From NCBI GenBank assembly GCA_963775125.1, contig CAVZHQ010000001.1, positions 248,001 through 312,000 on the forward strand: a stretch of DNA of 64,000 nt, read 5' to 3'. This stretch comes from JAHECQ01 sp963775125 (GTDB taxonomy: Bacteria; Actinomycetota; Acidimicrobiia; Acidimicrobiales; SZUA-35). A program made the position numbers and the translations under genes. Of this stretch, positions 58,106-64,000 are shown one piece after another (the first letter of the stretch is position 1; the number at the start of each line of letters is the position of its first letter). Under the pieces are notes generated by a model. It did not search any database, was not told the origin of the DNA, and saw only the letters and a list, made by a program, of their open reading frames with translations.

Positions 58106-59527
58106 TCAAGGCTGAACGGGTGTTTCGGGCATCGTGGGCATGACGGGCAGACCTTGCGGGGCGGGCGGGATCTTGGCGAGCCGGCGCTGCCCGAGAAGGC
58201 GGCGCAGGAACCAGATCACCGGCAGCACCCAGACGAACGGTAGCAGGAAGCCCAGAGCCAGTACGAAGGCGCTGAGGGCCCGCAGCAGCACGGCCCAGCC
58301 GGTACTCAGACCGGAAAGGAACCCGGGGAGCGAGTTGTCGGGTTCGACGGTGAGAAAGGTCTCGCTCCCACCGGCAACCTGTGATTGCCGGAGGTCGTTG
58401 CCCTCGGCGTCGACGGCCTTGGCCTGCACTCTGCCTTGCGCGGCCCGGCTGACGTCGGCCTCAGCGGTGGCGCTGAACAGGATCTGTTCGCCAGGAGCGA
58501 GTGGCTGATCGAGGTCGCCGCTCACCAGCACGACATCGCCGGCGTCCACGTCGAAGGCGACGTCGGTGATGACGAAGTCGGTGAGGTGCGTGTCGCCGGA
58601 GTTCACCACCGCGAAACAGAGCGTGAGCGCTTCACCTTCGGCGACCGTCAGGTCTTCCGAACCAGGGCAAGCCGGTTCGCCGGCCAGGAAGGTCTCGGTC
58701 AACTGGACCTCGGGTCCGGGCACCTTCTGGGTGATGGTCAGCGTGATGGTGGCCAGGGACACTTGCTCCTGCAGGGTGCGGAGCTGGCCGCGTAACACTT
58801 CGAGATCGGTCTCCCTGCGCAGCAGTTCGGCTTCGAGCTGAGCGATGGCCTCGAGGCTGGTTGCACCGTCGAGGAACCCTCGAAGGCGGATCACACTGGC
58901 CTGAGCGGTGATGATGCGGCTCTCGAGGTCGACCACCCGCTCGGTCACGTCGTCGGCCGAGATGGCTTGGCTCAGTACGTATCCGACCTTCCCCAGATCG
59001 GCGAGCGCTTGCTGGAACTGGGCCGGTGGAACCTTGAACACCAGCGTCGTCGTCGGGGTACCGGTGGTCGTGGTCTGCTGACCGAAGACCATGCCGCCGA
59101 GACTCTGCACCGCCGTCGCCGCTTGCAGGGTCGCCGTTGCAACGTCGGGGACCTCGACGGCGACGTTGGCGGTGAACACGATGTCCCGCCCGAAGTTCAC
59201 CGCCTGCACCCCACTGGGCACGAGCCCGCCACCCGAGGCCGCTTGTGCGCCTTCATCGGATTCGGCACTGGCATCCTCGACGCTGTCAGCGCTCGCCGAA
59301 AGCGTCGACTCCGTGTCTTCTACTGCGAGCTCGTCGGTCGCCGCCTCCGCCTCCTCCTCGTCGACTGCGCCGCCGGCATCGCTCTCCACACTGGCGTCAC
59401 CGCTGGTTTCATGTTCGGCGCTGGCGTCGTCTCCGCTACTCGGACTGCACGCCCCCGCAAGGAGGGCCAGCGCGGCGAGTGCCAGCAGCAGTTTGGTGAT
59501 GGTGAGCTTCTTGGTGTGGTTCCGCAT
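58106..59527 (-). CDS. DUF4349-domain lipoprotein
   Basis: 473 residues. Lipobox signal peptide (LLLALAALALLAGACSPS), then a ~75-residue Ser/Glu/Asp/Ala-rich acidic linker. Next comes the DUF4349 domain (IVFTANVAVEVPDVATATLQAATAVQSLGGMVFGQQ; FKVPPAQFQQALADLG; DVTERVVDLESRIITAQASVIRLRGFLDGATSLEAIAQLEAELLRRETDLEVLRGQL) with a coiled-coil portion. A DUF11-like beta-rich region (~265-390) and a C-terminal TM helix with a basic tail complete it. Anchored at both ends, it could be an envelope sensor or anti-sigma-like protein; function unknown. Confidence 0.85.
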   Translation of the reverse strand: MRNHTKKLTITKLLLALAALALLAGACSPSSGDDASAEHETSGDASVESDAGGAVDEEEAEAATDELAVEDTESTLSASADSVEDASAESDEGAQAASGGGLVPSGVQAVNFGRDIVFTANVAVEVPDVATATLQAATAVQSLGGMVFGQQTTTTGTPTTTLVFKVPPAQFQQALADLGKVGYVLSQAISADDVTERVVDLESRIITAQASVIRLRGFLDGATSLEAIAQLEAELLRRETDLEVLRGQLRTLQEQVSLATITLTITQKVPGPEVQLTETFLAGEPACPGSEDLTVAEGEALTLCFAVVNSGDTHLTDFVITDVAFDVDAGDVVLVSGDLDQPLAPGEQILFSATAEADVSRAAQGRVQAKAVDAEGNDLRQSQVAGGSETFLTVEPDNSLPGFLSGLSTGWAVLLRALSAFVLALGFLLPFVWVLPVIWFLRRLLGQRRLAKIPPAPQGLPVMPTMPETPVQP

Positions 59528-59599
59528 GGCCCGTTGACGCACCCGGGCCCGAGCCGGTTCCCGACGTCATGCAACTGTCACGAAACTGAGTGCTGGATG

Positions 59600-60460
59600 T
59601 CAGCCGGTGAACCAGCCGCCGTCGGGATGGATGAGCTCGCCGGTCACGAAGCTGGCGTCGTCACTGGCGAGGAACAGGGCAACGCTGGCGATCTCGGAGG
59701 GCTTCCCCTTGCGTCCCATGGGCGTCGAGCCCAGGACGAGATTGTTGAACTCGTCGACCTCGCCCAGTGCCGCCGTCATGTTGGTCTCGATGAAGCCGGG
59801 CCCGATGGCGTTGACCCTGATGCCGAGGGGAGCGAGGGTGCGCGCCGCATTCTTGGTCAGCATCCATACGCCCGCCTTGGACACGGGATAGCTGGGCGAT
59901 CCCCACAACGGATCCTTGGCTGCGATCGAGGCGATCGTGACGATCGAGCCGGCCTTGCCCTGATCGAGCATCACCGATGCTGTTGCCCGGATGGCGAGCA
60001 GCGTTCCGGTGAGGTTGACATCCAACACCCGACGCCAGTCATCGATGTCCAGCTCGACCAACGAAGCAGCCGGATTCACCGCAGCGGCCTCAGCCGCTTG
60101 CTGCATCCGCTTCAAGCCACCCTCGAGGTCACCCGACTTGTAGTCGCCGTGGCTGATCCCTGCCGCAGTGACCACCACGTCGATGGTCCCGAAGTGTTCG
60201 ACTGCGGCGGCGGCCATTGCCTCGTTTGCCTCCTCATTGGCTGCCTCCAGCTGCACGAAGCGAGCGTTGCCACCCGAGGCGTTGATGGCCTCGGCCGCTG
60301 CCTCACCTGGCTCGACGAGAAGGTCAGCGATCAGGATGTTTGCTCCCTCGGCAGCGAAGCGCTCGCTACACGCCCGGCCGATGCCGTTGCTGCCGCCGGT
60401 GATGACGGCGGTCTTGCCGGCCAGGCGCCCTGAGGGGTTGGAAGTGTTCGGTGTGGTCAT
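59600..60460 (-). CDS. SDR family oxidoreductase with insertion
   Basis: 286 residues. TGGSNGIGRACSERFAAEGAN motif, VVVTAAGISHGDYKSG, Ser in TIASIAAKD and YPVSK as the Tyr-x3-Lys. A ~25-residue insertion (GGLKRMQQAAEAAAVNPAASLVELDIDDW) precedes the helix with the catalytic Asn, longer than usual. C-terminal FVTGELIHPDGGWFTG. Substrate unknown. Divergent from the dehydratase gene with 25 bp between start codons. Confidence 0.87.
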   Translation of the reverse strand: MTTPNTSNPSGRLAGKTAVITGGSNGIGRACSERFAAEGANILIADLLVEPGEAAAEAINASGGNARFVQLEAANEEANEAMAAAAVEHFGTIDVVVTAAGISHGDYKSGDLEGGLKRMQQAAEAAAVNPAASLVELDIDDWRRVLDVNLTGTLLAIRATASVMLDQGKAGSIVTIASIAAKDPLWGSPSYPVSKAGVWMLTKNAARTLAPLGIRVNAIGPGFIETNMTAALGEVDEFNNLVLGSTPMGRKGKPSEIASVALFLASDDASFVTGELIHPDGGWFTG

Positions 60461-60466
60461 GGCCAG

Positions 60467-60472
60467 ACGGTA
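60467..60472 (-). promoter_or_regulatory. -10 hexamer TACCGT, leaderless promoter of the SDR gene
   Basis: Six nt (CTGGCC) before ATG 60460. Confidence 0.55.
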
Positions 60473-60485
60473 GTTCACTGGTTCG

Positions 60486-61436
60486 ATGATCACGATTGAC
60501 GATGTCCGCGCGGCTGCGACCCGGCTCGAAGGTGTGGCCCACCGGACGCCGGTGCTGACTTCGCGCACGCTCGACGAACGTGTCGGCGCGCAGGTTTTTC
60601 TCAAGGCGGAGAACTTTCAGCGAATGGGTGCGTTCAAGTTCCGAGGCGCCTACAACGCCGTGTCTTCGCTCAGCCCGGCCGAGCTCGAACGAGGAGTCAT
60701 CACGACCTCGTCGGGTAATCATGCGCAGGCCATTGCGTTGGCGGCTCGGCTCTGCGGTGCCACAGCGGTCGTGGTCATGCCCATCGACGCGCCCGCCAAC
60801 AAGGCGGCTGCCACCGAGGGCTACGGCGCGACGCTGGTCCGCTACGACCGGTATGTCGAGGACCGCGAGGCACTGGTTCGACGTGTGGCCGACGAGACCG
60901 GTCGGGTGTTCATTCCGCCGTACGACCACCCATTGGTGATGGCCGGGCAGGGGACGGCGGCGTTGGAGCTGATCGAGGACGTTCCCGATCTCGATGCCCT
61001 GCTGGTGTGTGTCGGCGGCGGCGGCTTGCTGGCCGGCTGCGCGACGGTTGGAGCGGCGCTGGTGCCGGGGCTGCGCATCTTCGGCGTCGAGCCCGAGGCC
61101 GGAGACGATCATCGCCAGTCCCGTCAGGCGGGCCACCGTGTCACCATTCCCGTTCCTCGAACCATTGCCGACGGCCAACAGACCGACGCTCCCGGGGAGC
61201 TCACCTGGCCCATCACCAATGCCCTCTGCGAAGACTTCTTGGCCGTGACCGACGATCAGATCATCGACACCATGCGGTTCTTGTTCGAGCGGATGAAGAT
61301 CGTCGTCGAGCCATCGGGAGCAAGCGCACTCGCTGCGCTCGTCGGTGGTGTGGTCGACCTGCGGGGCCTACACGTCGGGGTCACGCTCTCCGGAGGCAAC
61401 ATCGACATCGCCCGCTGCCGGGAGCTCTTTGGTTGA
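60486..61436 (+). CDS. PLP-dependent threonine/serine dehydratase family protein
   Basis: 316 residues. ENFQRMGAFKFRGAYNAVSSL contains the Schiff-base Lys; SSGNHAQAIALAARLCG and VCVGGGGLLAGCA are the PLP phosphate loops. The length equals catabolic threonine dehydratase/serine racemase without an ACT regulatory domain. It likely makes 2-oxobutyrate from threonine, or a related beta-elimination. Confidence 0.9.
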   Translation: MITIDDVRAAATRLEGVAHRTPVLTSRTLDERVGAQVFLKAENFQRMGAFKFRGAYNAVSSLSPAELERGVITTSSGNHAQAIALAARLCGATAVVVMPIDAPANKAAATEGYGATLVRYDRYVEDREALVRRVADETGRVFIPPYDHPLVMAGQGTAALELIEDVPDLDALLVCVGGGGLLAGCATVGAALVPGLRIFGVEPEAGDDHRQSRQAGHRVTIPVPRTIADGQQTDAPGELTWPITNALCEDFLAVTDDQIIDTMRFLFERMKIVVEPSGASALAALVGGVVDLRGLHVGVTLSGGNIDIARCRELFG

Positions 61437-62024
61437 GGCCACTGCGTACTGCAGACGGGCGATGAGTTCGAAGGCCTGCTGCGCGCTGAGCGAGAACCAC
61501 TCGATGAACAGTGTCGGGAGCTCGTCGTCCTGGAGGTGGAGCACGGTTCCGATCTGCACGAGCTCGTGGTCACGGATGGTGATGGGAGCAATTTCGGCCA
61601 TCGACCGCATCGAGCGAATGGTGTGGGCGATGCGAGGAACCGTGGTGCGGTTGCTGCGCTGATCGACCTCGTCGAGTTCAACGGCGGCCCAGCCGAGCCA
61701 CAGCACATCGTGCTCGGCGTGCTCGGTCTGTGCGGCAGCGTCCGGGCGGAAGCGGTTCATGTCGACCCCATAGAACTCGGCCAGTCGCTCGAGGTCTCCC
61801 GGCGGCGGCTCGCGCATGCCCGATTCGTACTGGTTCAGCTCCCGTTCCGTCAGGAACAGCGCAGCGCACACGGTGTCGACCGAGTACCCGAGTCGCCGGC
61901 GCGTCTTCTCCAACAGCAGCCCGATGGGTGCTGCCCCGCGCCGGGGCAGAGGCGCGTCGGCCGCCTTCGGTACAGGAACGAGTGCGAATCCGGGCTCAGG
62001 CGTGGCGGCCATAGGCCTGTTCAT
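61368..62024 (-). CDS. XRE-type helix-turn-helix regulator with a sensor-like C-terminus
   Basis: 218 residues. HTH: GLLLEKTRRRLGYSVDTVCAALFLTERELNQYESGMREPPPGDLERLAEFYGVD, a classical Cro/C1-type domain. The C-terminal ~110 residues are predicted alpha/beta and unassigned. The first 30 residues are Pro/Ala-rich. The 3' end overlaps the dehydratase gene by 69 bp tail to tail, a long overlap; a frame error near the end cannot be excluded. Start ATG 62024, with ATG 62012 as an alternative. The 40-bp palindromic repeat lies 53 bp upstream. Confidence 0.75.
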   Translation of the reverse strand: MNRPMAATPEPGFALVPVPKAADAPLPRRGAAPIGLLLEKTRRRLGYSVDTVCAALFLTERELNQYESGMREPPPGDLERLAEFYGVDMNRFRPDAAAQTEHAEHDVLWLGWAAVELDEVDQRSNRTTVPRIAHTIRSMRSMAEIAPITIRDHELVQIGTVLHLQDDELPTLFIEWFSLSAQQAFELIARLQYAVASTKELPAAGDVDVASGERDPDV

Positions 62025-62076
62025 CGGCGCGTGTGCTCGGCACCTGTAGAAGCAATCAGCTCGCCAACCCGCAACC

Positions 62077-62116
62077 GCGTGCGGTTCCACCCCGCTGAGA
62101 GGTGCTGGCTGCACAC
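62077..62116. repeat. 40-bp dispersed palindromic repeat, copy B
   Basis: 36 of 40 positions match 8545-8584. Located between the 3' end of the EamA gene and the start of the XRE gene. Confidence 0.75.
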
Positions 62117-62126
62117 GGAAGGCGAT

Positions 62127-63044
62127 TCAGGCGCGGGCTTCGGCGACCAGGGTCTGGCCAGCGGGAGAGTAGACCGCGGCGAACTGGGCGCCGATGATCA
62201 CGATCCCACCGATCAGGTGCACCGCCGTGACGCCGTCGCCGAGGAACGCCCATGCCAACCCGCCGGCGATGACCGGTTGCACCAACTTCAGCAGCGGGGG
62301 AATGTTGGCGGGCACATAGCGCATCGGCCACGTCATGACTGCGTGGCCCAGCGCCCCGGGGATCACAGCAACCGCCAGCGCTCGCCACAGATCGTGATTC
62401 GACACGGTGAGCGGGTGGGCGCCGGAGGCGAGCACATAGGCGGAGACGACGATGGCCGCGGTGGTCATGGCGACGGTGAGGAAGGACACGACGGGTACGT
62501 CGTCGCGGCTCTTCTTGGAGATGAGGAAGAAGAGCGCGAAGAAGAACGTGCTCCCCGCTGCCATCGCCATACCGACCGCGTCGCCCGATGGTCCGGTCGA
62601 TCCGCCAACGGCGACGAACGCGGCACCGGCCATGGCCACCGCCGACCAGAATTGAAAGGTCCGGCCCGGGCGCTCTCCGAACAACGGCAGCGCGATGGCG
62701 GCGACGACGATGGGGCCGAGGGTGCCCATCAGGGTGGCGTCGACCACGCTGGTGCGGTGCACTGCGGTGAAGAACAGCATCTGGTTCAACGAGAACGAGG
62801 CCCCGGCGGCGGCGGACCACAGCAGACCCGACCGTGTTCCGATGGTCCGGCCCGAGAGGCGGTGGATGAGAAGAGCGACCGCGAACACCCCGACGCCGAA
62901 CCAGAGCCGCCAGAACGACAACAGCACACCCGACGTGGTGGCCGACTTCGCCAGCACCGGACCGGTGGCGTAGAGCAGGACACCCAGTGAAACCAGATGG
63001 ATGCCGTAGCGGCGGGCGATGGAGTCGGTCGGCACTTGGGCCAA
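62127..63044 (-). CDS. EamA/DMT-family transporter
   Basis: 305 residues with ten membrane helices in two EamA halves. Features: LYATGPVLAKSATTSGVLLSFWRLWFGVGVFAVAL, FSLNQMLFFTAVHRTSVVDATLMGTLGPIVVAAIALPLFGERPG in the first half; VIPGALGHAVMTWPMRYVPANIPPLLKLVQPVIAGGLAWAFLGDGVTAVHLIGGIVIIGAQ in the second. It likely exports or imports metabolites such as amino acids. Start TTG 63044 or GTG 63035. Divergent from the right-edge gene by 17 bp. Confidence 0.83.
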   Translation of the reverse strand: MAQVPTDSIARRYGIHLVSLGVLLYATGPVLAKSATTSGVLLSFWRLWFGVGVFAVALLIHRLSGRTIGTRSGLLWSAAAGASFSLNQMLFFTAVHRTSVVDATLMGTLGPIVVAAIALPLFGERPGRTFQFWSAVAMAGAAFVAVGGSTGPSGDAVGMAMAAGSTFFFALFFLISKKSRDDVPVVSFLTVAMTTAAIVVSAYVLASGAHPLTVSNHDLWRALAVAVIPGALGHAVMTWPMRYVPANIPPLLKLVQPVIAGGLAWAFLGDGVTAVHLIGGIVIIGAQFAAVYSPAGQTLVAEARA

Positions 63045-63047
63045 GGG

Positions 63048-63053
63048 TAGGTT
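63048..63053 (+). promoter_or_regulatory. -10-like TAGGTT upstream of the right-edge gene
   Basis: Eight nt before ATG 63062, slightly longer than the usual 6-7. Confidence 0.35.
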
Positions 63054-63061
63054 GCTTGCCC

Positions 63062-64000
63062 ATGGGCACCCAAAACGATGACGGCCATCGGGCGATGGCG
63101 GCGCTGGGCGAGCTGTATCACCGGTACCTCACCGGTCTGATCCTCACCCTGCTGGCAGAGAAGGGCGAGGACCGCACCGTCGACGCCCTGTTCGGACTGT
63201 TCCGGCGTCAGCACCTCGAGAAGTTTCTGCCCGGGCTGGAGAAGCTCGGCCTGTCCGGACTGCCCGATGCGGTGGCGTGCGCGCAGTACCACTATCTCTC
63301 CAACCACGTCGGCGGGGTGAGTGTGGTGTTCGTGCCCGAGTCGGATCGCAAGGCGTGGGTGCGCTACCTTCCGCCGCGCTGGATCTTCGATGGCACCGCA
63401 CTGGCGGCCATTCCCACACGGGTCGAACGAGCGATGCTGCACGGCTGGCACGGCCACAACGGCGTGTCGCTCGGCAATCCCCGCTTGGGCTTCGTCTGCA
63501 CCGGTCAGACGATGGACGGCAAGCCGGGGCTCGAGGGCTACTACATCGAGGAGGATCACGAACTGGCGCCCGAGGAACGGGTCCGGTTCCGATTCGGAGA
63601 AACGTGCCCGCCCGTCGACCTCGACGCGCTGCCCGGGCTCGAGGCCGACCAGTGGCCGACGGAGCGGTTGGCCAAGGCCGCCCGCAACTATTCGATGGAC
63701 TACCTCCACAACTTCCTGCCGGTGCTGATGGAGCAACTCGGACCGCTCGATGCGTCGAGCCTGCTGTATCGAACCGGTCGGCGGATCGGCATGCAGTATT
63801 CGGCGGCGGTCGCCGAGGGATTGGGCGACACGCCAACCGAGGTGCTCGGCTCGTTGCTGTCCGCGCACGGCGACGAGGTCGACATGGGTGGTGCATCGGA
63901 CGGCCACCTGGTCGAGCAACGGACCTGGCGACTGATGCGCGGACTCGAGGGCGAGTGCCCGCCAGAGATCTTCGATGGTTGGAAAGGGCTGTGGGAAGGC
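63062..64000 (+). CDS. Unrecognised cytoplasmic protein (3' end beyond window)
   Basis: Open from ATG 63062 to the right edge (313 codons, no stop). No signal peptide or membrane helix. Visible blocks include RAMAALGELYHRYLTGLILTLLAEKG, YHYLSNHVGGVSVVFVPESDRKAWVRYLPPRW, RAMLHGWHGHNGVSLGNPRLGFVCTGQTMDGKPGLEGYYIEEDHEL, and NYSMDYLHNFLPVLMEQLGPLDASSLLYRTGRRIGMQYSAAVAEGLG. The HGWHGHNG and LGFVCTGQ segments hint at a ligand pocket. I do not recognise the family. Base composition is ordinary for this genome. Confidence 0.6.
   Translation, partial: MGTQNDDGHRAMAALGELYHRYLTGLILTLLAEKGEDRTVDALFGLFRRQHLEKFLPGLEKLGLSGLPDAVACAQYHYLSNHVGGVSVVFVPESDRKAWVRYLPPRWIFDGTALAAIPTRVERAMLHGWHGHNGVSLGNPRLGFVCTGQTMDGKPGLEGYYIEEDHELAPEERVRFRFGETCPPVDLDALPGLEADQWPTERLAKAARNYSMDYLHNFLPVLMEQLGPLDASSLLYRTGRRIGMQYSAAVAEGLGDTPTEVLGSLLSAHGDEVDMGGASDGHLVEQRTWRLMRGLEGECPPEIFDGWKGLWEG

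Overview
This 64 kb window is high-GC, densely packed chromosomal DNA of an actinobacterial type. The gene content points to class Acidimicrobiia or a close relative: several F420/luciferase-like oxidoreductases, an MptB-like mannosyltransferase, a DUF222/HNH protein, an HMG-CoA-synthase-like/DUF35/thiolase pair, MaoC and SDR enzymes, MEP-pathway dxs, and DUF4349 and M15 lipoproteins. That placement is inference from gene families; no rRNA is present. Only one tRNA is seen (Ala, anticodon CGC), and there is no CRISPR array, prophage or recognisable transposase.

Layout. 0-9 kb: a GrdB-like reductase interrupted by an in-frame TGA with a SECIS-like hairpin (probable selenoprotein), an Ldh-family dehydrogenase, two membrane glycosyltransferases, an AbiEi/DUF559-like nuclease gene enclosed by long inverted repeats (possible mobile element), and a secreted beta-propeller protein. 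9-21 kb: NfuA-like protein, HMGCS-DUF35 fusion plus thiolase, trypsin-like lipoprotein, mmsA, SDR, MaoC, M15 peptidase, degenerate GGDEF-EAL protein, dxs and a FlK-like thioesterase. 21-29 kb: tldD/pmbA/PHP operon, then a response regulator / HEAT / GT2 operon that looks like a regulated polysaccharide synthase. 29-36 kb: two LLM oxidoreductases, a SAF-domain protein, an unusual FmdB, then galU-moeA-moaA-moaC. 36-47 kb: tRNA-Ala with a strong terminator, MFS exporter, ACT protein, nucleoside hydrolase, VOC protein, polysaccharide deacetylase with an orphan DppB-type permease, an enoyl-CoA hydratase/CinA-like/DinB operon, a PhyH dioxygenase, an aminotransferase and a BNR-repeat protein. 47-64 kb: hotdog protein, SDR/TPP-enzyme/hydrolase operon, epimerase, amidohydrolase, SOS-box-controlled DUF222/HNH gene, three LLM-type genes in a row, DUF4349 lipoprotein with an NTF2-like partner, SDR, threonine-dehydratase-like enzyme, XRE regulator, EamA transporter and an unrecognised gene running off the right edge.

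Two window-wide patterns matter. First, most genes that head a transcription unit have a TA(G/C)NNT hexamer exactly 6-7 nt before the start codon and no Shine-Dalgarno, which indicates widespread leaderless transcription. Genes inside operons instead use ATGA/GTGA overlaps or AGGAG-type sites. Second, at least seven conserved genes (HMGCS-like, GT2, galU, CinA-like, aminotransferase, DUF222, NTF2-like) are broken by one-base shifts, mostly in G/C runs. This looks more like residual assembly indels than decay, so protein ends near those sites should be treated with caution. The in-frame TGA of the GrdB-like gene is different in kind, because the frame is intact on both sides and the TGA is followed by a structured hairpin.
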